A stretch of 41,249 bases of DNA from Thiomicrorhabdus sp. (GTDB lineage: Bacteria > Pseudomonadota > Gammaproteobacteria > Thiomicrospirales > Thiomicrospiraceae), in NCBI GenBank assembly GCA_021648625.1, contig JAKISK010000006.1:1-41249 (forward strand), read 5' to 3'. Positions 15,443 through 23,391 of this stretch are shown one piece after another. A model generated the notes under the pieces. It did no database searches. It was not told the DNA's origin and saw only the letters and a list, made by a program, of their open reading frames with translations. Within the stretch, counting starts at the first letter, position 1, and every line of letters begins with the position of its first letter. Position numbers and translations under genes: made by a program.

Positions 15443-15489
15443 TATTTTGTTGCGTATAGAGTGAAAAACATAAGATGAAAAATAAGGGC

Positions 15490-16212
15490 TTATTTAAAGT
15501 CTTCGCCTAGGTATACGCGCTTTACATCAGCGTGTTCTAATATTTCCTTAGGTGTGCCAGTGGCGAGAATGGTTCCGTTATGTAAAATGTAGGCATAATC
15601 GCATACGCCTAATATTTCGCGTACATTGTGATCGGTAATTAAGACGCCAATGTTTTTCTTTTTGAGGTGCAAAATAATACTTTGAATGTCTTTAACCGAT
15701 ATGGGGTCTACGCCAGCAAAAGGTTCGTCCAACAAGATAAATCGAGGTTCCATGGCGAGTGCTCGGGCGATTTCAACGCGGCGACGTTCTCCGCCTGATA
15801 AGGCTTGCCCAGGTTGGTCGAGAATATGCCCAATTTGCAAATCATCGACCAGTTTTTGAAATATTTTGGCGCGTTGTTCGCGCTTGAGTTCTGGGCGCAT
15901 TTCTAAAATGGCGTTAATATTTTCGGAGACGGTGAGTTTACGAAACACAGAGGCTTCTTGTGGTAAATAACCGATGCCAAGCTTGGCGCGTTTGTGGATG
16001 GGAAGGTTGGTAATTTCTTGATCGTCAAGAAATATTTGCCCCGCATCATTGTTGACCAAGCCCGTCATCATATAGAAGGTGGTGGTTTTTCCTGCGCCAT
16101 TGGGTCCGAGTAGCCCGACCACTTGACCGCTATGGACATCAATATCAACAGAAGTGACGACTTTTCTTTTTTTATAGCTTTTTGCAAGACCACGGGCGTA
16201 AAAGTGAGCCAT
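15490..16212 (-). CDS. lptB: LPS export ABC transporter ATP-binding protein LptB
   Basis: A 240-residue ABC ATPase with Walker [11 protein letters not shown]-loop [12 protein letters not shown], signature [15 protein letters not shown], Walker [14 protein letters not shown] and switch histidine in LITDHNV. LptB powers LptFG to extract LPS from the inner membrane and pass it through LptC and LptA. It begins three bases after the lptA stop codon, with GGAG upstream of the ATG. It is the last gene of the yrbG-kdsC-lptCAB run. Confidence 0.97.
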   Translation of the reverse strand: MAHFYARGLAKSYKKRKVVTSVDIDVHSGQVVGLLGPNGAGKTTTFYMMTGLVNNDAGQIFLDDQEITNLPIHKRAKLGIGYLPQEASVFRKLTVSENINAILEMRPELKREQRAKIFQKLVDDLQIGHILDQPGQALSGGERRRVEIARALAMEPRFILLDEPFAGVDPISVKDIQSIILHLKKKNIGVLITDHNVREILGVCDYAYILHNGTILATGTPKEILEHADVKRVYLGEDFK

Positions 16213-16215
16213 GCG

Positions 16216-16776
16216 CTACTCCTGTTTAGGCTGTGAGTTGGATTGTTTTTGGGTTGGTTGCTTTGGGGTTGGTTCAAAGGTAACAGATACACGGCCTTGA
16301 CCATCTTTGCTACCCTTTGCCATGAGTGTTTGTTTGCTAACATCGTAAAAAATATTACTGCTCGTTATGGTGTGTTTTCCAGGTTGTTTAACTTGCGCAT
16401 TGCCAGATAAAAGAATGGTTTTATGTTCGGTGTTGTATTGAATTAAGTTGGCTTGCCCTGTTAGCCAGGATTGCTCTACTTGGCTAAAACGTTTGAATTT
16501 AGCTGGTGCGCCAAAGGCTTTAACCGTTTGCAATTGCCCGTTAGGGTGAATGATGGTGAGGGTATCGCCACTGAGCTCTAAACTGCCTTGTTGAATGTGA
16601 ACGTTACCGGTGTAGGTACTGATGCCTTTTTGTTCTTGTACTTCAAGGCGGTCTGCGGTGATGTTAATCGGTTGTTCTTCGTCGGGCGTTGTTGGGTTCG
16701 CTTGGCTCGCTAAACTTAGGGTTAGGCTGATAAAGCCAATAAAGTATAGGATAAAGAAATTGATAGGTTGTGGCAT
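16216..16776 (-). CDS. lptA: Periplasmic LPS-transport bridge protein LptA
   Basis: The protein of 186 residues has a signal peptide (MPQPINFFILYFIGFISLTLSLASQA) and an OstA/LptA jelly-roll domain (PINITADRLEVQEQKGISTYTGNVHIQQGSLELSGDTLTI). LptA monomers stack to form the periplasmic bridge between LptC and LptD. I chose the ATG at 16776 because AAAGGACC sits about 8 bases upstream; an in-frame ATG at 16809 would add 11 residues before the signal peptide and overlap lptC by 20 bases. The tail is Gln/Pro/Lys-rich. Confidence 0.92.
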   Translation of the reverse strand: MPQPINFFILYFIGFISLTLSLASQANPTTPDEEQPINITADRLEVQEQKGISTYTGNVHIQQGSLELSGDTLTIIHPNGQLQTVKAFGAPAKFKRFSQVEQSWLTGQANLIQYNTEHKTILLSGNAQVKQPGKHTITSSNIFYDVSKQTLMAKGSKDGQGRVSVTFEPTPKQPTQKQSNSQPKQE

Positions 16777-16789
16777 GGCAAAGGTCCTT

Positions 16790-17413
16790 TTATGGCGTAC
16801 TGAATTCATCGGTTTTATTGGGCTGGTAGGTGCTTTTTACGTTGGACATTAATTGATATTGACCGGATTCTAAATCCGCATGAAGACCAACGCCCGTGGT
16901 AACGCTACCTGCTTGAGTTAGCGTAATTGTATCACGGCTTAACAGTTCTGCTTGATTTGCGTTGTAGGTAAGGGTTTGAGTGTTTAGCGTGGTGCTTGGG
17001 TTGGTGTTTTTTGTGTTGTCGGTGAGAGAGTCAAGAGCGTATTGTGTTATTTGTACATCGCCAGAGAGTTGAATCGCTTCATCGTTCAGTGTTTTCCCCG
17101 TTTGACTGCGGATAATCGTAACCGCTTTTGGGCTGGTTAAGGTAATGATGGGGTGGGTAAACTGGCTGAGTTTGGTGGTTTCGTTATAGTGCCAAGTGGC
17201 GGCTTGCATCGCAGTTTGTTTTTCAGGCTGGTCACGCGATATTTCCCATGTGGTACTTTGGGTTGCGCTCCAGTGATAAAGCTCTAAGGGTTTGTCTGTG
17301 AGGTTGGGCGTTAAGGTGGCGTGTTCTTTTTGATTAATCGCCCAAAGCGCCACGAATCCTAGCGCAAGGATAAAAATTGAAATACGAAGGGTGGATAAAC
17401 GCATAACGTTCAC
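16790..17413 (-). CDS. lptC: LPS export protein LptC
   Basis: A 207-residue bitopic protein: one N-terminal transmembrane helix (ISIFILALGFVALWAI) and a periplasmic LptC-type beta domain (LSGDVQITQYALDSL, LTYNANQAELLSRDTITLTQAGSVTTGVGLHADLESGQYQL). LptC docks LptB2FG to LptA. It starts 6 bases after the kdsC stop. The start is uncertain: GTG at 17413 or ATG at 17404; neither has a strong Shine-Dalgarno. Sequence is weakly conserved in this family, so position between kdsC and lptA supports the call. Confidence 0.9.
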   Translation of the reverse strand: MNVMRLSTLRISIFILALGFVALWAINQKEHATLTPNLTDKPLELYHWSATQSTTWEISRDQPEKQTAMQAATWHYNETTKLSQFTHPIITLTSPKAVTIIRSQTGKTLNDEAIQLSGDVQITQYALDSLTDNTKNTNPSTTLNTQTLTYNANQAELLSRDTITLTQAGSVTTGVGLHADLESGQYQLMSNVKSTYQPNKTDEFSTP

Positions 17414-17419
17414 AACGCT

Positions 17420-17962
17420 TTAGAGGGTTTCTCGTAAAAAGAAGTCCATGTGTTGTTGCCAACTGCCTTGTGAGCGCATAATAATTTCACAGGTTTCTCT
17501 TACACAGCCTTTACCACCGCTAAAAGGGGATACATAATCCACGCGAGATTTGACTTCATCATCGCCATCCGCTGGGGTGATGGCTAGGCCAATGCGAGTT
17601 AAGATGGGGAGGTCTAAAATATCATCGCCAATGTAGGCAATTTCATCTAAAGAGAGGTTAAGCTCTTCAACAAGCTTTAAGAAGGTAGGGAGTTTATCGG
17701 GTACGCCCTGATAAACATGCTTTATTTTTAAATCGTTCATTCGATTGGTCACAAGCTGAGATTTTCTGCCCGTAATAATACCGATATCGACTTGGCTTTT
17801 TTGCAACAACACCATGCCATGTCCGTCACGCGTATGAAAGGCTTTATGCTCTTGACCGTCTTCGCTGTAAATAAGCATGTTGTTGGTTAGAACCCCATCC
17901 ACATCTAAAATCAGCAGTTTAATTTTTTGGGCTTTTTGGGCAATCTCTTCTGAAATAAGCAT
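17420..17962 (-). CDS. kdsC: 3-deoxy-D-manno-octulosonate 8-phosphate phosphatase KdsC
   Basis: A 180-residue HAD-superfamily C0-type phosphatase. Motif I is LDVDGVLTN; motif II lies in GIITGRKS; motif III/IV is GVPDKL...YIGDDILDLPIL. The C-terminal GGKGCVRETCEIIM tail shapes the active site of the tetramer. It makes Kdo for LPS. It is immediately followed by lptC. Upstream, where kdsD (arabinose-5-phosphate isomerase) is usually found, there is only a repeat element. Confidence 0.95.
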   Translation of the reverse strand: MLISEEIAQKAQKIKLLILDVDGVLTNNMLIYSEDGQEHKAFHTRDGHGMVLLQKSQVDIGIITGRKSQLVTNRMNDLKIKHVYQGVPDKLPTFLKLVEELNLSLDEIAYIGDDILDLPILTRIGLAITPADGDDEVKSRVDYVSPFSGGKGCVRETCEIIMRSQGSWQQHMDFFLRETL

Positions 17963-17980
17963 GGGGTTTATCCTAGTTTT

Positions 17981-18211
17981 GAGACCTTTGCTACGGCTGG
18001 GGTGCGAAACGAAGAACTCGACGACGCCCGTAGCAAAGCCCTAATCCCCGGATAGAAAACACGTTTATAGCGCAAGTCCTTGACGCACCTAGCAAATGTA
18101 AAAAAGGACGCATCACCAATAAGGTGACATTGTCTTTTTTACATTCACTATGCACATCAATTGCTTACACTCTAATTCGTATTTCTATCTGGGGATTAGG
18201 GCAAAGGTCTT
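17981..18211. mobile_element. MITE-like element with GAGACCTTTGC ends between kdsC and yrbG
   Basis: GAGACCTTTGC (17981-17991) and GCAAAGGTCTT (18201-18211) are inverted ends with one mismatch. Inside, CTTTGCTACGG (17986-17996) pairs with CCGTAGCAAAG (18028-18038), and a 21-bp inverted pair with one mismatch (18038-18058 and 18182-18202) encloses repeat copy B. No coding sequence is present. The structure looks like a composite of two repeats and fills nearly all the space between kdsC and yrbG. Confidence 0.65.
18088..18197 (-). repeat. Interspersed repeat copy B with hairpin
   Basis: On the minus strand this aligns with 1171-1278. The hairpin arms are AATGTAAAAAA (18095-18105) and TTTTTTACATT (18135-18145), with further pairing CATCACC/GGTGACATTG towards the loop. 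Compared with copy A both arms changed at the same two paired positions, so the stem is kept. Confidence 0.8.
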
Positions 18212-18220
18212 ATTTTTGGG

Positions 18221-19210
18221 TTATGTTCCAGTGGTTCGTAAATAAACCATAGCTAAATATGCCACAAAACCAAACGTAAGTAAAAGCCCTTTCGGCGTAT
18301 CAATGACCGCTTTGCCTTTTCGAGGCAGTGCAAACAGTAACATAATAAGGGTAAATCCAAGCATGACAGGCATGTCGATGGATAAAATTTCAGGTTCGAG
18401 TATGGAAGGTGCAAGTAGGGCGGGTACAGCCAATACCGCTAAAATGTTAAATAAGTTGGAGCCAACAATGTTACCAATCATTAAATCGGCTTCTTTTTTA
18501 CGAGCCGCAGCAATGGCGGCGGCAAGTTCAGGCAAGCTCGTGCCGATGGCAATAATGGTTAAGCCAATAACCACTTCAGAAATACCAAACGTTTGGGCAA
18601 TATCGACCGCGCCCCAAACCATCATTTTGGCGCTGATCATTAAAATAATTAAGCCGCCAATGAGGTAAAAAATGCTTTTTTTCTTAGTGAGTTCGGGCGC
18701 ATCCCCCACTTCTTCAAGGGTGTCTGTTGCCAGCGGATCGCTTGGATCAATGGCTTTATTGGCTTTAATCATCCAAGCCATGGTTAAAATGAGCGCCACC
18801 ACTAAAATAATGCCGTCCATAGTGCCCAGCTCACCGTCTAAAACGAGTGCATACGCCCCTAAAGAAATGGCCAATAAGATGGGCAGTTCTCTTTTTAAAA
18901 TAGAGGATTTAACGACGATGGGGGCAATAAGCGCGGCAACCCCTAAAACTAAAGCGATGTTGGCAATATTTGAACCCACAGCGTTTCCGACAGCCAGTCC
19001 AGGGCTACCATCCAGTGCGGCAAGTACCGCGACCACAATTTCTGGCATGGAGGTTCCAAACCCTAACACGACCACCCCAATAACCAGCGGCGATATTTTC
19101 ATGTGTAACGAGATACTGGCTGCGCCATCAATAAAAATATCCGAGCTCCAAACGAGGAATGCAAGCCCAATAACAAGTACAACGGATGGGAGGATGAGAG
19201 AGGATTCCAT
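18221..19210 (-). CDS. yrbG: Calcium/sodium antiporter of the CaCA family (YrbG-like)
   Basis: A 329-residue protein with ten to eleven hydrophobic helices and the two inverted alpha repeats of cation/Ca2+ exchangers: GFGTSMPEIVVAV with GNAVGSNIANI in the first half, and AIGTSLPELAAAI with GNIVGSNLFNI in the second. A charged linker (about 157-180) separates the halves. The Glu residues in both TS.PE motifs coordinate the cation. In Escherichia coli yrbG lies between mlaF and kdsD; here it is divergent from the mla genes and separated from kdsC by a repeat. Confidence 0.93.
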   Translation of the reverse strand: MESSLILPSVVLVIGLAFLVWSSDIFIDGAASISLHMKISPLVIGVVVLGFGTSMPEIVVAVLAALDGSPGLAVGNAVGSNIANIALVLGVAALIAPIVVKSSILKRELPILLAISLGAYALVLDGELGTMDGIILVVALILTMAWMIKANKAIDPSDPLATDTLEEVGDAPELTKKKSIFYLIGGLIILMISAKMMVWGAVDIAQTFGISEVVIGLTIIAIGTSLPELAAAIAAARKKEADLMIGNIVGSNLFNILAVLAVPALLAPSILEPEILSIDMPVMLGFTLIMLLFALPRKGKAVIDTPKGLLLTFGFVAYLAMVYLRTTGT

Positions 19211-19518
19211 AACTAAATGATCACTTATCTTGAAAGAAGTAAAATTTTGGACATGATTATAGCGGAAGTCTAAGCGAAATAAAAAATTTTTATGGGTTGT
19301 GTGGCGTATTGTTATGACTCTAGGTATTAGACAGTCTTACGGGTTAAGTGGTACTACTTGTTTTACTCCACGTCCATTGTTTTAACGGTTATTGAATTCG
19401 CTAAACCGTTACGGTTGAATTTAAAAAGATAAAATGGGCGTTAGATTGGTTGGCTTATTTTGTATAATGCGTTGTTTATTCTTGATAAAAATCATTTTTA
19501 TTTAAAAAACGGTGTAGG
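19211..19518. other. Divergent intergenic region, yrbG / DUF72-mla
   Basis: 308 bases without a gene. It carries a possible minus-strand -10 (TATAAT, 19256-19261) for yrbG and a plus-strand promoter at 19441-19468 for the DUF72-mla run. The middle has AACGGTT repeated in direct and inverted orientation (19386-19417), which could be a regulator site. I see nothing else in it. Confidence 0.6.
19441..19468 (+). promoter_or_regulatory. Probable promoter for the DUF72-mla run
   Basis: TTAGAT (19441-19446), a 16-base spacer and a perfect TATAAT (19463-19468), 50 bases before the DUF72 start codon. Confidence 0.5.
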
Positions 19519-20163
19519 ATGGCGGGGCGGATAACGTTAAAAATAGGCACGAGTGGCTGGGAGCATGATGGGTGGTTAGGTGGGTTTTACCCTGATGATT
19601 TACCAGTGTCTTGGCGGCTAGATTATTTTAGTAATGCGTTTAATGTTGTGTTGGTTCCTCAGCAAGCTTGGCTGGCTTGGTCTCAAGCGACGATGCAAGC
19701 GATTGCTGAAAGCGTGGAAAGTGATTTTGGTTTTTATTTTGCGCTTCACAATGAGCTGGAGGGGGGGGTAAAAAATGAAAAAACAGTGCGGCAACTTAGG
19801 TTGATTTTGTCGATTTTAGGGTCGAGTGTGTTAGGGTTTGTGGTTTGGAGTGAAAAAGCGTTTACATTGTCTACGTTGTTGCAACAACCGGTTACGCTTG
19901 TTTCGACTCAGCACCGTTTGCAAGGTTGGTCGTGGCAAAATGAGGGTCTTTGGTTATCGGGCAACCCTTTGGGGTTTGTGTCGAGGTTACCTAAAGAGGG
20001 CAAAGCGCAGGTTAAGTTGTTGACGGGGTTTGTTGAGAGTCTGTCGGATGTTAAATTAGACCGTTCTGATATACTTCCCGTTGCCTTTATTGTGGGTGGA
20101 GATTTAGTGGATATACAGCAAACGGCAAATTTGAAAACCATTGGTGAGCTGTTGGGGTATTAA
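19519..20163 (+). CDS. Short DUF72-family protein
   Basis: A 214-residue protein opening with the DUF72 signature: KIGTSGWEHDGWLGGFYPDDLPVSWRLDYFSNAFNVV. Typical DUF72 proteins (YecE-like TIM barrels) are about 240-290 residues with VE..sfY...pt after this point; here the central and C-terminal parts are shortened and divergent, and the Glu of the usual 'VE' reads LV. A run of eight G (19761-19768) encodes Gly-Gly with the flanking motif GGGTAAAAA. It is the first gene upstream of mlaF with a 19-base gap. Biochemical role unknown; the enzyme site may be lost. Confidence 0.75.
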   Translation: MAGRITLKIGTSGWEHDGWLGGFYPDDLPVSWRLDYFSNAFNVVLVPQQAWLAWSQATMQAIAESVESDFGFYFALHNELEGGVKNEKTVRQLRLILSILGSSVLGFVVWSEKAFTLSTLLQQPVTLVSTQHRLQGWSWQNEGLWLSGNPLGFVSRLPKEGKAQVKLLTGFVESLSDVKLDRSDILPVAFIVGGDLVDIQQTANLKTIGELLGY

Positions 20164-20182
20164 GTAATTGGATAACGAGAAG

Positions 20183-21007
20183 ATGACGGAAAGCACAGAG
20201 ACCTTGATTGAAATAAAAAACCTAACGTTCTCCCGTGGCAGTCGTAAAATTTTTGACGACATTACTCTGTCCATTCCCAAGGGAAAGATAACGGCAATCA
20301 TGGGGCCTAGTGGCAGCGGAAAAACCACGTTGTTAAAGCTGATTGCGGGACAGTTAAAGCCCGATTCGGGCAAGGTGACGGTTGAAGGGTTAAACGTTCA
20401 TCAACTTTCGCGTAAAAAAATATATCAACTTCGGCGTAAAATGGGCATGTTGTTTCAAAGTGGTGCGTTGTTAACGGATTTGAATGTGTTTGATAATGTG
20501 GCGTTTCCATTGAGAGAACATACAAAGTTGCCTGAAGAGATGCTGGAAGCGTTGGTGTTAATGAAGTTACAAGCGGTTGGATTGCGGGGCGCAAAACATT
20601 TGATGCCTTCGGAATTGTCGGGTGGCATGTCTCGGCGTGTGGCACTGGCAAGAGGAATCGCTTTAGACCCTGAAATGATTTTTTATGATGAGCCTTTTGT
20701 GGGGCAAGACCCTATTACGAAGGGTGTATTGGTTAAATTGATTAAAACATTGAATGACAGTCTTGATTTGACCAGTGTAATGGTCTCGCATGATGTGGAT
20801 GAAGTGATGATGATTGCGGATTATATTTGCGTGGTTTCGGAAGGCAAGTTAATTGCGCAAGGCACTAAAGAAGAGATGCTGAAAGAATCAACGGGCTATG
20901 TAAACCAGTTTATTAAAGGGTTGCCAGATGGTCCAGTGCCTTTCCATTTTCCAACGGTTTCTTATGTAGAGGATTTAACGTCTAGTAATAAGAGTAGTTT
21001 GCTATGA
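20183..21007 (+). CDS. mlaF: Phospholipid transport ABC ATPase MlaF
   Basis: A protein of 274 residues. Walker A GPSGSGKTT, signature LSGGMSRRVALARGI, Walker B MIFYDEPFVGQDP and the switch histidine in MVSHDVDEV are intact. MlaF powers the MlaFEDB inner-membrane complex that moves phospholipids between inner membrane and MlaC. Its stop overlaps the mlaE start by four bases. I used the ATG at 20183; an in-frame TTG at 20168 is less likely. The operon order is mlaF-E-D-C-B. Confidence 0.95.
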   Translation: MTESTETLIEIKNLTFSRGSRKIFDDITLSIPKGKITAIMGPSGSGKTTLLKLIAGQLKPDSGKVTVEGLNVHQLSRKKIYQLRRKMGMLFQSGALLTDLNVFDNVAFPLREHTKLPEEMLEALVLMKLQAVGLRGAKHLMPSELSGGMSRRVALARGIALDPEMIFYDEPFVGQDPITKGVLVKLIKTLNDSLDLTSVMVSHDVDEVMMIADYICVVSEGKLIAQGTKEEMLKESTGYVNQFIKGLPDGPVPFHFPTVSYVEDLTSSNKSSLL

Positions 21008-21801
21008 GTCTATTGGTGAATAAAGTTCAAAATTTATTACAAAGCTTAGGTAAGGGGTTTTTAAGTAATGTAGAGGCGTTTGGGCGTGGCTCTTTATTTA
21101 TGTGGTCGCTACTGTTAGCGATTCCATCCGTGTTTTTTAGATTTGATCTATTGTTAAAACAAATTTATGTGGCAGGCGTTTTGTCATTGCCCATTATTTT
21201 AATGGCGGGCTTGTTTATAGGTATGGTATTAAGCCTGCAAGGTTATACTATTTTAGTTAAATTTAGTGCCGAGGAAGCTGTAGGAACGATGACAGCACTC
21301 TCTTTATTAAGAGAAATAGGCCCGGTGGTTGGAGGCCTATTGTTTGCAGGTCGTGCGGGGTCGGCATTGACGGCCGAAATTGGGTTAATGCGCTCTACTG
21401 AACAAATATCGGCACTGGAAATGATGGCGGTGGATCCGTTAAAGTTTGTGTATGCCCCTCGGTTTTTAGCAATGATTATTGCATTGCCTTTGTTGGTTCT
21501 AATCTTTAATGCCCTAGGGGTGTTTGGTGGCTATTTGGTTTCAGTTAGCTGGCTTGGCGTTGATTCTGGGGCGTTTTGGTCGCAGATGTCTAGTGAAGTA
21601 GATTGGCGAGAAGACGTGGTCAATGGCATGATTAAGTCAGTCGCATTTGGGTTTTTAATTGCGATTGTTGCGTTGTTTCAAGGCGTTAATGCAATTCCTA
21701 CTTCGGAAGGTGTAAGCAATGCAACCACGCGTACCGTTGTACATGCTTCGCTGGGTATTTTAGGGCTAGATTTTGTTTTAACGTCCGTTATGTTCACCTA
21801 A
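21004..21801 (+). CDS. mlaE: Phospholipid transport permease MlaE
   Basis: A 265-residue MlaE/YrbE-type permease with five to six hydrophobic helices. The family signature GLFIGMVLSLQGY, then LLREIGPVVGGLLFAGRAGSALTAEIGLMRSTEQISALEMMAVDP, and the C-terminal EGVSNATTRTVV are present. It forms the dimeric membrane core that binds MlaF and the MlaD hexamer. A four-base ATGA overlap couples it to mlaF. The next gene mlaD is separated by 75 bases carrying a repeat hairpin. Confidence 0.96.
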   Translation: MSLLVNKVQNLLQSLGKGFLSNVEAFGRGSLFMWSLLLAIPSVFFRFDLLLKQIYVAGVLSLPIILMAGLFIGMVLSLQGYTILVKFSAEEAVGTMTALSLLREIGPVVGGLLFAGRAGSALTAEIGLMRSTEQISALEMMAVDPLKFVYAPRFLAMIIALPLLVLIFNALGVFGGYLVSVSWLGVDSGAFWSQMSSEVDWREDVVNGMIKSVAFGFLIAIVALFQGVNAIPTSEGVSNATTRTVVHASLGILGLDFVLTSVMFT

Positions 21802-21825
21802 AAACATGGCGAATAAGAGTTTCAT

Positions 21826-21854
21826 GAGACCTCTCCTTTATGTGCAAAGGTCTC
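21826..21854 (+). repeat. GAGACC hairpin remnant inside the mla operon
   Basis: GAGACCT (21826-21832) pairs with AGGTCTC (21848-21854) around a 15-base loop. The right half, CTTTATGTGCAAAGGTCTC, is close to the end of the element at 1341-1458. The flanks TTCAT and TTAAT agree at four of five bases. It may be the leftover of an internally deleted element and could affect processing between mlaE and mlaD. Confidence 0.55.
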
Positions 21855-21876
21855 TTAATAAAGGTTTTAATCAATA

Positions 21877-22341
21877 ATGAAAAAACAAACTAAAGTTGAA
21901 ATATGGGTTGGGGCGTTTGTCTTGATGAGCTTAATGGCCTTGGTTTATATCGCCTTTCAGGTCAGTAATTTTAGCGGTTTAAAAGATAAGCCGACCTACG
22001 AAGTAAGTGCTTTGTTTGATAATATTGGCGGTTTAAAAAAACGTGCCTCTTTAAAAATGAGTGGCGTGGTCATAGGTCGTATTACAGCCATTGAAATTGA
22101 TCCCGTCTCATTTAAAGCGCGCGTACACATGCAAATAGATCAGGCGTTTAATGAATTACCGATGGATTCTTCGGTCTCTATTTTAACGTCTGGATTATTG
22201 GGCGATCAGTATGTTGGGTTGGATCCTGGGGGGGATGAAGAGGTTTTGGAGCAGGGCTCTGAAATTGAGATGACGCAATCAGCAATGGTATTGGAAGAGT
22301 TGATTGGGCAGTTTTTAGTTAAATTTAGTGAAAGTGATTGA
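21877..22341 (+). CDS. mlaD: MCE-domain phospholipid transport protein MlaD
   Basis: A 154-residue protein with one N-terminal membrane anchor (VEIWVGAFVLMSLMALVYIAFQV) and one MCE domain (YEVSALFDNIGGLKKRASLKMSGVVIGRITAIEID...ILTSGLLGDQYVGLDPG). MlaD hexamers form the periplasmic ring of the transporter. Length agrees with short MlaD proteins. AAAGG lies about 10 bases before the ATG, downstream of the repeat hairpin. Confidence 0.95.
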   Translation: MKKQTKVEIWVGAFVLMSLMALVYIAFQVSNFSGLKDKPTYEVSALFDNIGGLKKRASLKMSGVVIGRITAIEIDPVSFKARVHMQIDQAFNELPMDSSVSILTSGLLGDQYVGLDPGGDEEVLEQGSEIEMTQSAMVLEELIGQFLVKFSESD

Positions 22342-22352
22342 GGAAAAGTGTG

Positions 22353-22982
22353 ATGAGTAAACAGTATTGGTTGGTTGGTTTTTTAATGGCTTGTGTCGCT
22401 TTTTTGACTCCCGTACAGGCCGCGATTCCTCAAGATGATCCAGAAACAATGGTTCGTGATTTGTCACTGGAGTTGGTGGCTAAAATTAATGAACAGCGTG
22501 CCGAGTTAGAGGCGAACCCTGAAACGATTAAGGCGTTTGCAGATACGTATGTGTTGCCTTATGTGGATACGGCGAAAATGGCGCGTTATGTGATGGGAAA
22601 ACACTGGAGAACCGCAAAAGATCCGCAAAAAGAGGGGTTTACTCAGGCATTTTCAGACATGCTGATTCGTTCGTATTCAAGAAATTTATTAAAATTAAAA
22701 ATCAATGATGTCACGGTAAAGCCTGCACGCGAAGTTAAAAAAGGTGTGGTTACGGTGGCTTCTGAGGTGGTTCAGGCCGATGGTACAAAAACCGATGTGG
22801 TTTATCGTGCGTACTTAAATCGTAAAACACAACAGTGGATGTTATACGATATTTCGATTGAGGGCATTAGTATGTTGCTCAATTATCGTAAATCGTATGG
22901 TTCAGAAATCTCTAAGAAGGGGCTTGATCAGGTGGTTTCTGAGATGAAATCTAAGAACAGCCTAATGAAAGACGGCGTGTGA
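22353..22982 (+). CDS. mlaC: Periplasmic phospholipid-binding protein MlaC
   Basis: A protein of 209 residues with a cleavable signal peptide (MSKQYWLVGFLMACVAFLTPVQA) and the MlaC/Ttg2D fold: VLPYVDTAKMARYVMGKHWRTA, then FTQAFSDMLIRSYSRNLL, and the C-terminal YDISIEGISMLLNYRKSYGSEI. MlaC shuttles phospholipid between the outer-membrane MlaA complex and MlaFEDB. The ATG at 22353 follows AGGAAA at good spacing; the in-frame TTG at 22338 is not needed. Confidence 0.95.
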   Translation: MSKQYWLVGFLMACVAFLTPVQAAIPQDDPETMVRDLSLELVAKINEQRAELEANPETIKAFADTYVLPYVDTAKMARYVMGKHWRTAKDPQKEGFTQAFSDMLIRSYSRNLLKLKINDVTVKPAREVKKGVVTVASEVVQADGTKTDVVYRAYLNRKTQQWMLYDISIEGISMLLNYRKSYGSEISKKGLDQVVSEMKSKNSLMKDGV

Positions 22983-23007
22983 TTGGTTATATTTAAGGCG
23001 ATAAAAC

Positions 23008-23298
23008 GTGACGAATTTAGAATGGAATGAAAGCACTTGCACGATTACACTGCCGAGTGATGTAACGCTTGAAGCGCTTTCAGGCTTGCTTAAGGTAAAA
23101 AAAGTATTGAGCTACCCTGTAAGCGTGGTTGATTTCAGTGCCGTTGAGCAAGTGGACAGCGCCGTATTGGCTTTGTTGTTGGTTTGGTCTAAAAACTCCC
23201 CCCCCCCTATTCAAGTACTTAATGTGCCTGATGAGTTGTTAGGTTTGATACGGCTTTATGATTTAGAAAATGTGATCTTAGTAAAGTCGTTAATCTGA
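23008..23298 (+). CDS. mlaB: STAS-domain protein MlaB
   Basis: A 96-residue single STAS domain with the regulatory loop VVDFSAVEQVDSAVLALLLVWSK. MlaB binds MlaF and stabilises the transporter. It starts at GTG after AAGG. Ten C (23198-23207) encode Ser-Pro-Pro-Pro in a loop near residue 66, and nine more C lie 23 bases past the stop. It is the last gene of the mla operon. Confidence 0.92.
   Translation: MTNLEWNESTCTITLPSDVTLEALSGLLKVKKVLSYPVSVVDFSAVEQVDSAVLALLLVWSKNSPPPIQVLNVPDELLGLIRLYDLENVILVKSLI
23198..23207. repeat. Ten-base C homopolymer inside mlaB
   Basis: Ten C in frame with Pro codons. A single-base slip would replace the last third of MlaB. A second run of nine C occurs at 23321-23329 in the spacer downstream. 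Confidence 0.9.
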
Positions 23299-23391
23299 GA
23301 GTGTTGTTTTATTTTTCTCTCCCCCCCCCTTTTTCTTTTTTTGAAGCGTGTTAGATCGACGTTTTAAATCGTATTTTGGTAAGTATTCTGT

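Noticed and set aside
17963-18220. Remnant of kdsD
   Set aside because: All six frames of this spacer were considered by eye and no SIS-domain motif was seen; only repeats are present.
18303-19220. Two plus-strand open frames of 121 and 182 codons
   Set aside because: Antisense to yrbG, low-complexity reverse of membrane helices, no start signals.
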